A stretch of 64,000 nucleotides of DNA from Streptomyces sp. NBC_01335 (GTDB lineage Bacteria; Actinomycetota; Actinomycetes; Streptomycetales; Streptomycetaceae): contig NZ_CP108370.1 of the NCBI RefSeq assembly GCF_035953295.1, positions 4,679,001 through 4,743,000 of the forward strand, written 5' to 3'. Shown piece after piece: positions 41,513 through 50,982 of the stretch (position 1 is its first letter; the number at the start of each line of letters is the position of its first letter). A program made the position numbers and the translations under genes. The notes under the pieces were generated by a model. It was not told where the DNA came from and made no database searches. It saw only the letters and a list, made by a program, of their open reading frames with translations.

Positions 41513-42447
41513 GTGCACGACGTTCACGACGGCGTACCGGGAACCCCGTGCCCGTACCCGGGCGGACGCTTTTCGCGGTCTCCGCCGACGGCTCCCGCGT
41601 CCACGTCGAGCTGTACGGCCCCGAGGAGGCGCCCGCCGTCGTCCTCGCGCACGGCTGGACGTGCAGCACCCGGTTCTGGGACGCCCAGATCGCCGATCTC
41701 GCCGTCGACCACCGGGTCATCGCCTACGACCAGCGCGGGCACGGCGGCAGCCCCGACGTCGGCCCCGGCGGGCACAGCACGGACGCCCTCGCCGACGACC
41801 TGGAGGCGGTGCTCGCCGCCACCCTCGCGCCCGGCCGCAAGGCGGTGCTCGCGGGGCACTCGATGGGCGGGATGACCCTGATGGCGGCCGCCCGCCGCCC
41901 CCGGTTCCGGGAGCACGCCGCCGCCGTCCTGCTGTGCAGCACCGGCAGCGGGCGACTGGCGGACGAGGCGAGGGTGTTCGTCGGGCCGAAGGCCGTGCGG
42001 ACCGGCGGGACCCGGGCGCTCCTGCTGGCGGCCCTCCCGCTGGGGCCGGTCACGCCGGTCACCCGGAGCCTGCTCAAGTACGCCACGATGGGCCCCGGTT
42101 CGTCGCCCGAGCGGGTCGACACCTGCGCGCGCATCGTGCACGCCTGCCCCCGGCAGGCCCGTGCGTCCTGGGGGCGCGTGCTCTCGGAACTCGATCTGGA
42201 CCTGGACGTGGCGGAGTTGCGGGTGCCGACCGCGGTGCTGGTGGGCCTGGAGGACCGGATGACCCCGCCCGCGCACGCCCGTGCGCTCGCGGCCGCCCTG
42301 CCGGAGTTCCTCGGCCTCACCGAGCTGCCCGGGATGGGGCACATGACGCCGCTCGAAGCACCGGAAGCCGTCACCGCGAAGATGCGCGAACTTGTCGCCG
42401 GTCACCTCACCGGGACCGCCACGAACGAGAAGGAGGACGCCGTATGA
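41509..42447 (+). CDS. Alpha/beta hydrolase
   Basis: 312 aa. Oxyanion-loop LAHGWTCSTRFWD, nucleophile elbow GHSMGG, acid in GLEDRMTP and His in GMGHMTPLEAP, so a full triad is present. It is expected to cleave the ester or lactone made by the monooxygenase encoded upstream. It overlaps both neighbours by four bases. Confidence 0.92.
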   Translation: MSARRSRRRTGNPVPVPGRTLFAVSADGSRVHVELYGPEEAPAVVLAHGWTCSTRFWDAQIADLAVDHRVIAYDQRGHGGSPDVGPGGHSTDALADDLEAVLAATLAPGRKAVLAGHSMGGMTLMAAARRPRFREHAAAVLLCSTGSGRLADEARVFVGPKAVRTGGTRALLLAALPLGPVTPVTRSLLKYATMGPGSSPERVDTCARIVHACPRQARASWGRVLSELDLDLDVAELRVPTAVLVGLEDRMTPPAHARALAAALPEFLGLTELPGMGHMTPLEAPEAVTAKMRELVAGHLTGTATNEKEDAV

Positions 42448-43328
42448 GCGCCGGACGGAGCCTCGAAGGACAGGTCGTCGTCGTCACCGGCGCGGCCCGC
42501 GGCGTGGGTGAACTGCTCGCCCGCAAGCTGTCGGCGCGTGGCGCCACGCTGGCCCTGGTCGGCCTGGAGCCGGAGGAGCTGAAGCGGGTCTCGGAGCGGC
42601 TGTACGGGGAGAGCGCCCACTGGTACGCGGACGTCACCGACCACGAGGCGATGGAGCAGGTGGCCCAGGAGGTGAAGGCCCGCTTCGGCAAGGTGGACGT
42701 GGTCGTCGCCAACGCCGGGGTCGCCACCGGGGGGCCGTTCGTCGACTCCGACCCGGTGGCCTGGCGCCGGGTCATCGAGGTCAACCTGATCGGCAGCGCG
42801 GTGACCGGCCGGGCGTTCCTGCCCGTACTGATGGAGAGCCGCGGCTACTTCCTGCAGATAGCGTCGCTCGCCGCGATCACCCCGGCGCCGATGATGAGCG
42901 CGTACTGCGCCTCGAAGTCGGGCGTCGAGGCGTTCGCGCACAGCCTGCGGGCCGAGGTCGGCTACCGGGGCGTGCGGGTGGGCGTCGGCTACCTCTCCTG
43001 GACCGACACCGACATGGTGCGCGGCGCCGACCAGGACGAGGTCATGCGGGAGCTGCGGGGCCGGCTGCCCTGGCCCGCCAACCGGACCTACCCGCTGGGC
43101 CCGGCGGTCGACCGGATCGTGGCCGGTATCGAGCGGCGCTCCTCGCACGTCTACGCCCAGTGGTGGCTGCGCGGCATGCAGTCGGTGCGCGGCTACCTGC
43201 CGACGCTCATCGGCACGGTCGGGGCGCGCGAGATGAAACGGTTCGCCTCACGGCTCGACGCCATTCCCAAGGGGCTGGTGGGAGCCGGTGGAGCGGCGGA
43301 CACCCAGGCGCGCACGCCTCGTCGTTGA
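42444..43328 (+). CDS. Short-chain dehydrogenase/reductase
   Basis: 294 aa classical SDR with TGAARGVGELLA, ANAGV, and Ser-Tyr-Lys as IASLAAI...YCASK. The C-terminal 60 residues after the Rossmann fold resemble mycobacterial SadH-type enzymes. Third gene of the MerR-linked operon; ATGA overlap with the hydrolase gene. Confidence 0.91.
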   Translation: MSAGRSLEGQVVVVTGAARGVGELLARKLSARGATLALVGLEPEELKRVSERLYGESAHWYADVTDHEAMEQVAQEVKARFGKVDVVVANAGVATGGPFVDSDPVAWRRVIEVNLIGSAVTGRAFLPVLMESRGYFLQIASLAAITPAPMMSAYCASKSGVEAFAHSLRAEVGYRGVRVGVGYLSWTDTDMVRGADQDEVMRELRGRLPWPANRTYPLGPAVDRIVAGIERRSSHVYAQWWLRGMQSVRGYLPTLIGTVGAREMKRFASRLDAIPKGLVGAGGAADTQARTPRR

Positions 43329-43483
43329 CCGGACCGCGCGCGGGTGACACGCGGTCGGCACGATGGTCGGCACGCTGCGTCAATGATCAAAATGCGCGGT
43401 TTGTCCGGCCGTGCGAGGCTGGGCGGGGCCGCTCCCACGGGGCGGCCTCCCCAGACCCCACGCATCCCACAGGAGTGAACGGC

Positions 43484-43666
43484 ATGGGCATCGCAGACCA
43501 GTTCAAGGACAAGGCGCAGAAGCTCGCCGACCAGGGCAAGCAGAAGGCCGACCAGGGCAAGGACGCCGCCCGCGACCGGGCCGAAGACACTAGCGGCCGG
43601 GACGACGGGAAGTCGGGCCTGAAGGACCGCGCCGACGACGCGGCCGACAAGGCCCGCGAGCGCTAG
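43484..43666 (+). CDS. Small CsbD-like / MT0933-type antitoxin-family protein
   Basis: 60 aa, almost wholly charged helix: GIADQFKDKAQKLADQGKQK with repeated KADQGKD units, rich in Lys, Asp, Ala and Gln and with no hydrophobic core. Such proteins are annotated either as CsbD-like stress proteins or as Rv0909/MT0933-type antitoxins; no toxin gene is adjacent. AGGAG precedes ATG 43484. The stop codon touches the palindromic element that follows. Confidence 0.7.
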   Translation: MGIADQFKDKAQKLADQGKQKADQGKDAARDRAEDTSGRDDGKSGLKDRADDAADKARER

Positions 43667-43827
43667 GCCGTGTCTGACCATTCCCGCCGGGCGGTCGGCG
43701 CCCGGCACGGCACCTCGCGGCGTTGTCGGACCGCCCGAGTACATCCCGTACTCGGGCGGTCCTCCGCCTTGCGATGCACCGCACCGGACACCGCCCGCTG
43801 ATCCGACGCGCTCGGTCAGACACGGCC
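43666..43827. mobile_element. 162-bp MITE-like palindromic element
   Basis: Bounded by perfect 14-bp terminal inverted repeats GGCCGTGTCTGACC and GGTCAGACACGGCC. Inside is a second perfect hairpin: 15-bp arms 43728-43742 and 43748-43762, loop ATCCC. It has no coding capacity. From memory, very similar elements occur in other Streptomyces genomes; that needs a search. It begins on the last base of the upstream stop codon. Confidence 0.7.
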
Positions 43828-43893
43828 CAGGACCGTTGACGGCCTGAGGTCCTGACCGGCCCGGGCGACCGGCCCGGGCCGGTGGGTACTCGG

Positions 43894-43929
43894 GAAGAGG
43901 CGCATCCGGACGACAGGATGCGCCTCTTC
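43894..43929. terminator. Hairpin terminator of the tricorn gene
   Basis: Perfect 14-bp stem (43894-43907 with 43916-43929), 8-base loop, 37 bp beyond the stop of the tricorn gene on the minus strand. Confidence 0.75.
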
Positions 43930-43966
43930 CGCGCGCTCGGGAGCGTGGCCCCCCGTCCCGGGGGAC

Positions 43967-46900
43967 CTACCTGGGGGGCAGCGGCGGCCGGCGCAGGTCC
44001 GGGACCGCGTCGTACGTCGGCGGGGTCGCGGCGGGCTGCTCCTCCAGCAGCTCCAGCGCCAGCCGCACCGCGTCGTCCAGCACCGCGTGCCGGCCCTCCG
44101 CCCAGTCGAGCGGGGTGCGCAGCGCCTCGATGTCCGGCTCGACCCCGTGGTTCTCGACCGACCAGCCGTACGTGTCGAACCAGGCGGCGTTCATCGGCAC
44201 CGTGATCACCGTGCCGTCGCCCAGCCGGTGGCGCCCGGTCATGCCGACCACCCCGCCCCAGGTGCGCTGACCGACCACCGGGCCCAGTTTCAGCAGCCGG
44301 AACGCGGCGGTGATCATGTCGCCGTCGGAGGAGGTGGCCTCGTCCGCGAGCGCCACCACAGGACCGCGCGGCGCGTTCGAGGCGTACGAGACGGCCTGCG
44401 CGTTGCGCGTCAGGTCCCAGCCGAGGATCTTGCGGGTCAGCTTCTCCACCACCAGCTCGCTGATGTGGCCGCCCGCGTTGCCGCGTACGTCCACGATGAG
44501 CGCGGGCCGGGACACCTCCATGCGGAGGTCCCGGTTGAACTGCGCCCAGCCGGAGCCGCCGAGGTCCGGGATGTGTAGATAGCCGCACTTGCCGCCGCTC
44601 AACTCCCGTACCACCTCGCGGCGTTTGGCCACCCAGTCCTGGTAGCGCAGCGGGCGTTCGTCCACCAGCGGCACGATCGCGACGCGGCGCGGGCGGCCCT
44701 GACCGCCCGGCGGGAGGAAGGTCAGCTCGACCGTCGTGCCGCCCGCCGCCGTCAGCAGCGGGTACGGGCCGGTGACCGGGTCGACCGGGCGGCCGTCGAC
44801 GTGGGTGAGGACCGCGCCCTCCCGGATGCCCGTACCGGCGAGCGGGGAGCGGGCCTTGGAGTCGGAGGAGTCACCGGGCAGGACCCGTCGGATGGTCCAA
44901 GCACCGTCCCGGCAGACGAAGTTGGCGCCGAGCAGGCCGATCGCCCGCTGGTAGTGCGGGGGGCCCTCGTTGCGGCGGGCGGGAGAGACGTACGCGTGCG
45001 AGGTGCCGAGCTCGCCCAGGACTTCGCGGAGCAGATCGGCGAACTCGTCGGGGGAGGAGACGCGTTCGAGGAGCGGGCGGTACTGGTCGAGCACCCCCGA
45101 CCAGTCGATCCCGCACATGTCAGGCTCCCAGAAGTACGAGCGGATGATGCGCCCCGCCTCGTCGTACGCCTGCCGCCACTCGGCCGCCGGGTCCACCTCG
45201 TGCAGGATGCGGCGCAGGTCGAGATAGGTGGTGGAGTCGCTGTCGCCGGACTCGTTGGACGGGACGGCCCGCAACTCCCCGTCGTCCATGACGACCAGCC
45301 GGGTCGCGTCGCCGCTGACCGCGAACCAGTCGAGATGGTCCACGAGTTCGGTCTTGCGGGCCTTCGCGATGTTGAAGTGCTCCAGCGTCGGGCGGCCCGA
45401 CATGTCCGCCGGGTTGGCGAAGGTCTCGCCGAGCGCCCCGGAGATCGGCCACCGCAGCCAGACCAGCCCGCCCCCGCTGACCGGGCGCAGTGCGGAGTAC
45501 TTCGACGCGGCGACCGGGAACGGCGCCACCCGGTTCTCCAGCCCCTCGAACTCGACGGTGACCGGGGCCGTTGCCTCGCTCGTCGTGGTGTCCGGCAGGT
45601 CCAGCGGGTCGAGCCCGCCCGCCGCCGGGCGGCCGTCCGGCGAGAGCGCGAACGGCGACGGGGTGGCGGAGGAGAGGGGCACCAGGTACGGGCGGCAGCC
45701 CAGCGGGAACGAGAGGTCGCCGGTGTGCACGTCGTACACCGGGTCGAAGCCGCGCCAGGAGAGGAACGCGAGGTACCGGCCGTCCTCCGTGAACACCGGA
45801 TTCTCGTCCTCGAAGCGGCCGTTGGTGACATCGACGATCACCGGCGCGCCCGGTCCGGAGATCCGGGCCAGCTTGATCTGCCGCAGCGAACGGCCGATGC
45901 CCGGGTGCGACCAGGTGAGCCAGGCGCCGTCCGGCGAGAAGGCCAGGTCGCGGACGGGGCCGTTGACCGAGCGGATGAGCTCGGTGACCTGGGCGGGGGC
46001 CGACGGTGGCGGAGGCGGAGGTGCCTCGCCGGTGGTCTCCGGCTCCGCCTCGCCGGTGGCCTCCGGAGCCTTGCCCGACTCGCCCGCCTCCTCGGGCCCG
46101 GAAGTCTCAGCTCCCGCGGTCTCGGCGAGTGCGGCCACCGCCGTCGCCTCGACCGCCTCGGCCCGCTCGGCGCCCTCGACCACCCCGGCCGCCCGCGCCC
46201 GGAACACGTCGGCCCGGGTGGATCCTCCCGGCCCCGACCCCGGCGCCTCCGTACCGGCCGGGGCGCCCGCCGAAGGGCCTGCGGAGGTGCCCTCCGAGGC
46301 ACCCGGCCCCGAGGCGCCCGTTCCCGAGGCGCCCGCCGCCGCCGTGGCGTCCGCCTCGGCCGGGTCCTCCGTGTCCAGGAGCAGTAGCCGTCCGTCGTCC
46401 GAGGCGATGGCGAGGCGTTCGCCCTCCGGGTCGGAGACCATCTCCAGCACCCGTCCCAGCTGCCCTGAGGCGAGCCGGCGGGTGGGGCGGTCGCCGGTGG
46501 CGCGGGGCAGGGCGGCGATCTCCACCGCGTCGTCGCCGTCCGCGTCGGTGACGTACGCGACGCTGTCGCCGCTGCCGAGCATCTCCGGCAGCCGGACCCG
46601 TACCCCCGGGGTGTCGGTGATGGTGCGGGCGGGGCCGTCGCGGTGGGTGAGCCAGTACAGCGAGCCGCGCACGTTGACCGCGCTCGCCCGGCCCGTCTCG
46701 TCCACCGAGAGCGAGCGGACGTGGCTGGCGGCCGGCACCTGGTACGTACGGCGCCCGGTGCGCGGGCCGCCGAGCCGTACCTCCAGCTTCCGGGGGGTGG
46801 CGGCCGGGTCCTCCAGGTCCTCGGCCAGCCAGAGCTCCCCGGCGCACTGGTAGACGACCCGGGTGCCGTCGCTGGAGGCGTGGCGGGCGTAGAAGGCGTC

Positions 46901-47620
46901 GTGGTCGGTGTGGCGGCGCAGGTCGGTGCCGTCCATCAGGCAGGAGTAGAGGTTGCCGACGCCCTCGTGGTCGGAGAGGAACGCGATCCGCCGGCCCACG
47001 AACATGGGGGCGTCGAGATGGCCCCCGATGTCCGGCAGCAGCCGCTGTCCGTGCAGCCAGAGCCGCCCCATGGCGCCGCCCCGGTACCGCTTCCACGCGG
47101 CCGGCTCGTGCGGCGGCGTCCCGGTGAGCAGCAGGGTGCGCCGCTCGCCGTCGATGTCGGCGACGGCGATGTCGGAGACCGGGCCCCAGGGCAGGCGCCC
47201 TCCGGGGGAGCCGTCGGTGGGCACGCTGTAGGCCCAGGAGAAGTACGAGAACGGCTGCCGGTGCGAGGAGACGGCCAGGATCTGCGCGCCCTCGCCGGTG
47301 TCGGGGGTCCAGCCGCAGACCCGGGCGTCGGTCGAGCCCCAGTAGGTGAGGCGGCGGGCCGGTCCGCCGTCGACCTCGGCGAGGTGGATCTCGGGGTCGA
47401 GGGTGCGCCAGGTCGTGTAGGCGATGTGGCCCCCGTCGGGGGAGAAGCGCGGGTGACTGACCCGGGTGCGGTCGGCGGTCAGCCGCCACGCGCGGCCCGG
47501 CCGGTGCCCGGCGGCGGCGAGGGGGGCGACCCAGAGGTCGTCCTCGGCCGCGAAGCAGAGCAAGTCCTGGTGGAGGTGGGGGAAACGGAGATACGCGACG
47601 TCGTCACTCACCCCACCCAT
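43967..47620 (-). CDS. Tricorn protease (S41 family)
   Basis: 1217 aa. Two beta-propellers (about 5-415 and 545-760) with repeated SPDG/WxPD blades, then a helical region, a PDZ domain (about 900-990; VLTHVDGRPVD) and the S41 protease core. The nucleophile is Ser1098 in ATSSDGDM, next to the oxyanion Asp; RGNAGGHISEL is the other S41 block. It degrades peptides released by the proteasome or other proteases. Between the propellers is an unusual 130-residue Ala/Gly/Glu/Pro stretch (about 417-545). ATG 47620 is used; GTG 47611 is possible. No signal peptide, so cytosolic. Confidence 0.93.
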   Translation of the reverse strand: MGGVSDDVAYLRFPHLHQDLLCFAAEDDLWVAPLAAAGHRPGRAWRLTADRTRVSHPRFSPDGGHIAYTTWRTLDPEIHLAEVDGGPARRLTYWGSTDARVCGWTPDTGEGAQILAVSSHRQPFSYFSWAYSVPTDGSPGGRLPWGPVSDIAVADIDGERRTLLLTGTPPHEPAAWKRYRGGAMGRLWLHGQRLLPDIGGHLDAPMFVGRRIAFLSDHEGVGNLYSCLMDGTDLRRHTDHDAFYARHASSDGTRVVYQCAGELWLAEDLEDPAATPRKLEVRLGGPRTGRRTYQVPAASHVRSLSVDETGRASAVNVRGSLYWLTHRDGPARTITDTPGVRVRLPEMLGSGDSVAYVTDADGDDAVEIAALPRATGDRPTRRLASGQLGRVLEMVSDPEGERLAIASDDGRLLLLDTEDPAEADATAAAGASGTGASGPGASEGTSAGPSAGAPAGTEAPGSGPGGSTRADVFRARAAGVVEGAERAEAVEATAVAALAETAGAETSGPEEAGESGKAPEATGEAEPETTGEAPPPPPPSAPAQVTELIRSVNGPVRDLAFSPDGAWLTWSHPGIGRSLRQIKLARISGPGAPVIVDVTNGRFEDENPVFTEDGRYLAFLSWRGFDPVYDVHTGDLSFPLGCRPYLVPLSSATPSPFALSPDGRPAAGGLDPLDLPDTTTSEATAPVTVEFEGLENRVAPFPVAASKYSALRPVSGGGLVWLRWPISGALGETFANPADMSGRPTLEHFNIAKARKTELVDHLDWFAVSGDATRLVVMDDGELRAVPSNESGDSDSTTYLDLRRILHEVDPAAEWRQAYDEAGRIIRSYFWEPDMCGIDWSGVLDQYRPLLERVSSPDEFADLLREVLGELGTSHAYVSPARRNEGPPHYQRAIGLLGANFVCRDGAWTIRRVLPGDSSDSKARSPLAGTGIREGAVLTHVDGRPVDPVTGPYPLLTAAGGTTVELTFLPPGGQGRPRRVAIVPLVDERPLRYQDWVAKRREVVRELSGGKCGYLHIPDLGGSGWAQFNRDLRMEVSRPALIVDVRGNAGGHISELVVEKLTRKILGWDLTRNAQAVSYASNAPRGPVVALADEATSSDGDMITAAFRLLKLGPVVGQRTWGGVVGMTGRHRLGDGTVITVPMNAAWFDTYGWSVENHGVEPDIEALRTPLDWAEGRHAVLDDAVRLALELLEEQPAATPPTYDAVPDLRRPPLPPR

Positions 47621-47739
47621 GCTTTCGGTGCGCGGGGCCCGGGGCAACTTGTGACGCAGAAAACGTGTGGCACTCCCCACAAGCGAGACGGTCCCGTTTC
47701 GCTTGTGGAGGGACGTACGCTCGGATGGTCGAAAGGTGT

Positions 47740-47767
47740 ACGAAACGGTTTCGTTCCTGTGAACGAA
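47740..47767. promoter_or_regulatory. Two overlapping palindromes upstream of tetR
   Basis: ACGAAAC-G-GTTTCGT (47740-47754) overlaps TTCGTTC-CTGT-GAACGAA (47750-47767); both have perfect 7-bp arms. The pair lies about 90 bp before the TetR start and 120 bp from the divergent tricorn start, and is typical of TetR operators. Confidence 0.6.
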
Positions 47768-47858
47768 CCGGGACGTACCGGAGTGACGTGCCGGAGTGCC
47801 GTACGGAGCAGTCGCGTACGGAGCGGTACGTACGGAGCACGGAAGGAGGCCGGCGCCC

Positions 47859-48440
47859 ATGGCACGCACCAGGCTCACGCCTGAGCGCGAGAGCGAGCTG
47901 TTCGCGTCCGTCCTCGACCTGCTCCGCGAGGTCGGCTACGACGCCCTGACGATGGACGCCGTCGCGGCCCGCACCCACTCCAGCAAGGCCACCCTCTACC
48001 GCCAGTGGGGGAGCAAGCCCGAGCTGGTGGCGACCGCCCTGCGGCACAGCAAGCCGGTGGGCGTCGCCGACATCGACACGGGTTCGGTGCGCGGAGACTT
48101 CCACGCCGTCGTGACCCGTACCGACGACTGCCGCATGGAACAGGACTCCGCGCTGATGCGGGGCCTGAGCCATGCCGTCCACGACAATCCCGATCTGCAC
48201 CAGGCCCTGCGGGAACTGCTGGTCGAGCCGGAACTGGCCGGTCTCGCCCTGCTGCTGCGCAGGGGTGTCGAACGGGGCGAGCTGAATCCGGACAACCCGG
48301 CGCTCAAGTACGTACCCCACATGCTGATGGGCGCTCTCGGCGCCCGTCACCTGGTCGACGGCCAAACCGTCGACCAGGCGTTCCTCCTCGAATACGTCGA
48401 CTCCGTGGTCCTCCCGGCCCTGGGCGTCGTCCAACCCTGA
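47859..48440 (+). CDS. TetR-family repressor of the MMPL gene
   Basis: 193 aa. Helix-turn-helix at residues 10-57 (ESELFASVLDLLREVGYDAL, MDAVAARTHSSKATLYRQWG). The C-terminal half is of the TetR_C type found beside transporters. GGAAGGAGG precedes ATG 47859. The MMPL transporter follows on the same strand, and the palindromes upstream are likely its operator. Confidence 0.89.
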   Translation: MARTRLTPERESELFASVLDLLREVGYDALTMDAVAARTHSSKATLYRQWGSKPELVATALRHSKPVGVADIDTGSVRGDFHAVVTRTDDCRMEQDSALMRGLSHAVHDNPDLHQALRELLVEPELAGLALLLRRGVERGELNPDNPALKYVPHMLMGALGARHLVDGQTVDQAFLLEYVDSVVLPALGVVQP

Positions 48441-48632
48441 CCCGCCGGACCCCACCCGCCCAGGTGCTGTCCGACTCCTATCCTTCGGACCCCACCCAGG
48501 CGTCCGACGTCCCCGGCCGCCGTCCCCCGGCGGTCCGCTCCCCACCCGCTCCACCTGACACGCCGCTCTCGTCGTCGGGCTGGTTCCTCACGCCCAATTT
48601 CCCGCACACGACCTGACCGGGAGCCTCCCTCC

Positions 48633-50828
48633 GTGGCCACATTCCTTTACAAAGTCGGGCGCCTCGCGTTCCGCAAGCGGGGCTATGTCGCCCTGATCTG
48701 GGCTGTCCTGCTGGGGCTCGGCATCTTCGGTGCCGCCACCGCGACGCCCGCCACCTCCAGCTCCTTCTCGATCCCCGGCACCGAGGCGCAGAAGGCCTTC
48801 GACCTGCTGGAGCAGCGCTTCCCCGCCTCCAACGCCGAGGGCGCCACCGCCCGGGTCGTCTTCGACGTCCCGGACGGGCAGAAGGTGACCGACGCGGCCC
48901 ACAAGGCCGAGGTCGAGAAGATCGTCGGCGAGCTGAAGGCCGGCTCGGACCAGGTCGCCTCGGTGACCGACCCGTTCACGGCGAACGCCGTCAGCAAGGA
49001 CGGCTCGACCGCGTACATCTCGGTCTCCTACGACGAGGCGTCCGCCAACCTGACCGACGGGACGAAGAACGCCCTGGAGAAGGCGGGCAAGCACGCCGAG
49101 GCGAGCGGGATGACCGTGGCCATCGGCGGTGACGCGCTCCAGGCGATGCCGGAGACCGGCGCCACCGAGGTCATCGGTGTCGTCATCGCCGCGGTGGTGC
49201 TCGTCATCACCTTCGGCTCCCTGGTCGCCGCCGGACTCCCGCTGCTGACCGCGCTCATCGGCGTCGGCATCGGCGTCACGTCGATCACGGCCCTCGCCAA
49301 CGTGCTGGACCTCGGCACCACCACCTCCACGCTGGCGATGATGATCGGCCTCGCGGTCGGCATCGACTACGCGCTCTTCATCGTCTCCCGCTACCGCGCC
49401 GAACTCGCCGAGGGCCGGAAGCCCGAGGAGGCCGCCGGGCGGGCGGTCGGCACGGCCGGCTCCGCCGTCGTCTTCGCCGGACTGACCGTCGTCATCGCCC
49501 TGGTGGGCCTCGCCGTCGTCAACATCCCGATGCTCTCCAAGATGGGCTTCGCCGCCGCGGGCACGGTCGTCATCGCGGTCCTCATCGCCCTCACCCTGGT
49601 CCCGGCGATGATGGGCTTCGCCGGCAGGCGGATCATGGGCCGCAAGGCGCGCAAGGCCGCCGCCGCGGCGGAACGCCCCGACGCGAAGCCGAACGCGGGC
49701 ACCCGCTGGGCCCGGTTCGTACTGCGCCGCCCGGTCTGGGTGCTGGTCGTCGGCGTCCTCGGCCTCGGCGCCATCGCCGTGCCGGCCGCCTCGCTGGAGA
49801 TGGGCCTGCCGGACGACGGCTCCCAGCCCAAGAGCACCACCCAGCGCCAGGCGTACGACATGCTGTCGGACGGCTTCGGCCCCGGGTTCAACGGGCCGCT
49901 GATGATCGTCGTCGACACCCAGCACAGCTCGGACGGCAAGGTCGCCGTCCAGCAGGTCTCCGACGAGATCGAGTCGCTCGGGCACGTCGAGGCGGTCACC
50001 CCGGCCGTCTTCAACAAGGCGGGCGACACCGCGACGATCACCGTCGTCCCGAAGGACCGGCCCAGCTCGGCCGGTACCGAGGAGCTGGTGCACCAGATCC
50101 GCGACGCCGGTCAGCAGATCAAGAGCGACACCGGAGCCGAGGTGCTGGTCACCGGTGCCACCGCGATGAACGTCGACTTCTCGCAGAAGATGAACGACGC
50201 GCTCCTGCCCTACCTGGGGCTCGTCGTCGGCCTGGCCTTCCTGCTGCTGATGGTGGTCTTCCGCTCGGTCCTCGTCCCGCTGAAGGCGGCCCTCGGCTTC
50301 CTGCTCTCGGTCGTCGCGGCGCTCGGCGCGGTCGTCGCGGTCTTCCAGTGGGGCTGGCTCGCCTCGCTGCTGGGCGTGGAGCAGACCGGCCCGATCATGT
50401 CGATGATGCCGATCTTCATGGTCGGTGTGGTCTTCGGCCTGGCCATGGACTACGAGGTCTTCCTCGTCACCCGCATGCGGGAGGCGCACGTCCACGGCGA
50501 GACCCCGCACCAGGCGATCGAGACCGGCTTCAAGCACGGGGCCCGCGTGGTCACGGCGGCGGCCGTCATCATGATCGCGGTCTTCGGCGGCTTCATCGGC
50601 TCCACCGAGGCGATGATCAAGATGATCGGCTTCGGCCTCGCCATCGCCGTCTTCTTCGACGCCTTCGTGGTCCGTATGGCGATCGTCCCCGCCGTGCTCG
50701 CTCTGCTGGGCAAGCGCGCCTGGTGGCTCCCGCGCTGGCTGGATCGCGCCCTGCCGAACGTCGACGTCGAGGGCGAGGGGCTGCGTAAGCACCTCCCCGC
50801 CGACGAGGGCGAGCTCAACCGGGTCTGA
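48633..50828 (+). CDS. MMPL/RND-family transporter
   Basis: 731 aa with the RND layout: one helix (16-36), a large extracytoplasmic domain, five to six helices, then the same again. The proton-relay motif GLAVGIDYALFIVSRYR occurs in the first half and FGLAMDYEVFLVTRMRE in the second. Members export lipids or drugs. GTG 48633 with GGGAG upstream. Expression is probably controlled by the preceding TetR protein; the substrate is unknown. Confidence 0.92.
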   Translation: MATFLYKVGRLAFRKRGYVALIWAVLLGLGIFGAATATPATSSSFSIPGTEAQKAFDLLEQRFPASNAEGATARVVFDVPDGQKVTDAAHKAEVEKIVGELKAGSDQVASVTDPFTANAVSKDGSTAYISVSYDEASANLTDGTKNALEKAGKHAEASGMTVAIGGDALQAMPETGATEVIGVVIAAVVLVITFGSLVAAGLPLLTALIGVGIGVTSITALANVLDLGTTTSTLAMMIGLAVGIDYALFIVSRYRAELAEGRKPEEAAGRAVGTAGSAVVFAGLTVVIALVGLAVVNIPMLSKMGFAAAGTVVIAVLIALTLVPAMMGFAGRRIMGRKARKAAAAAERPDAKPNAGTRWARFVLRRPVWVLVVGVLGLGAIAVPAASLEMGLPDDGSQPKSTTQRQAYDMLSDGFGPGFNGPLMIVVDTQHSSDGKVAVQQVSDEIESLGHVEAVTPAVFNKAGDTATITVVPKDRPSSAGTEELVHQIRDAGQQIKSDTGAEVLVTGATAMNVDFSQKMNDALLPYLGLVVGLAFLLLMVVFRSVLVPLKAALGFLLSVVAALGAVVAVFQWGWLASLLGVEQTGPIMSMMPIFMVGVVFGLAMDYEVFLVTRMREAHVHGETPHQAIETGFKHGARVVTAAAVIMIAVFGGFIGSTEAMIKMIGFGLAIAVFFDAFVVRMAIVPAVLALLGKRAWWLPRWLDRALPNVDVEGEGLRKHLPADEGELNRV

Positions 50829-50934
50829 CGGCCCGCGAGCCGCCCGGTCCGACCGGCTCCACCGAACTCCGGTGCCGCGCCTGAGCGGGGCACGGCACCG
50901 GGTGCGCCGACATCTGTGGGGACGGGTGCCGGTG

Positions 50935-50975
50935 CGACGAAAGCCCCCGTGCGAGCGGCACGGGGGCTTTCGTCG
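50935..50975. terminator. Strong terminator after the MMPL gene
   Basis: An 18-bp perfect stem (50935-50952 with 50958-50975), 5-base loop, with A/T-containing arms (CGAAAG and CTTTCG) that resemble an intrinsic terminator in either direction. Confidence 0.85.
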
Positions 50976-50982
50976 TCCACAC

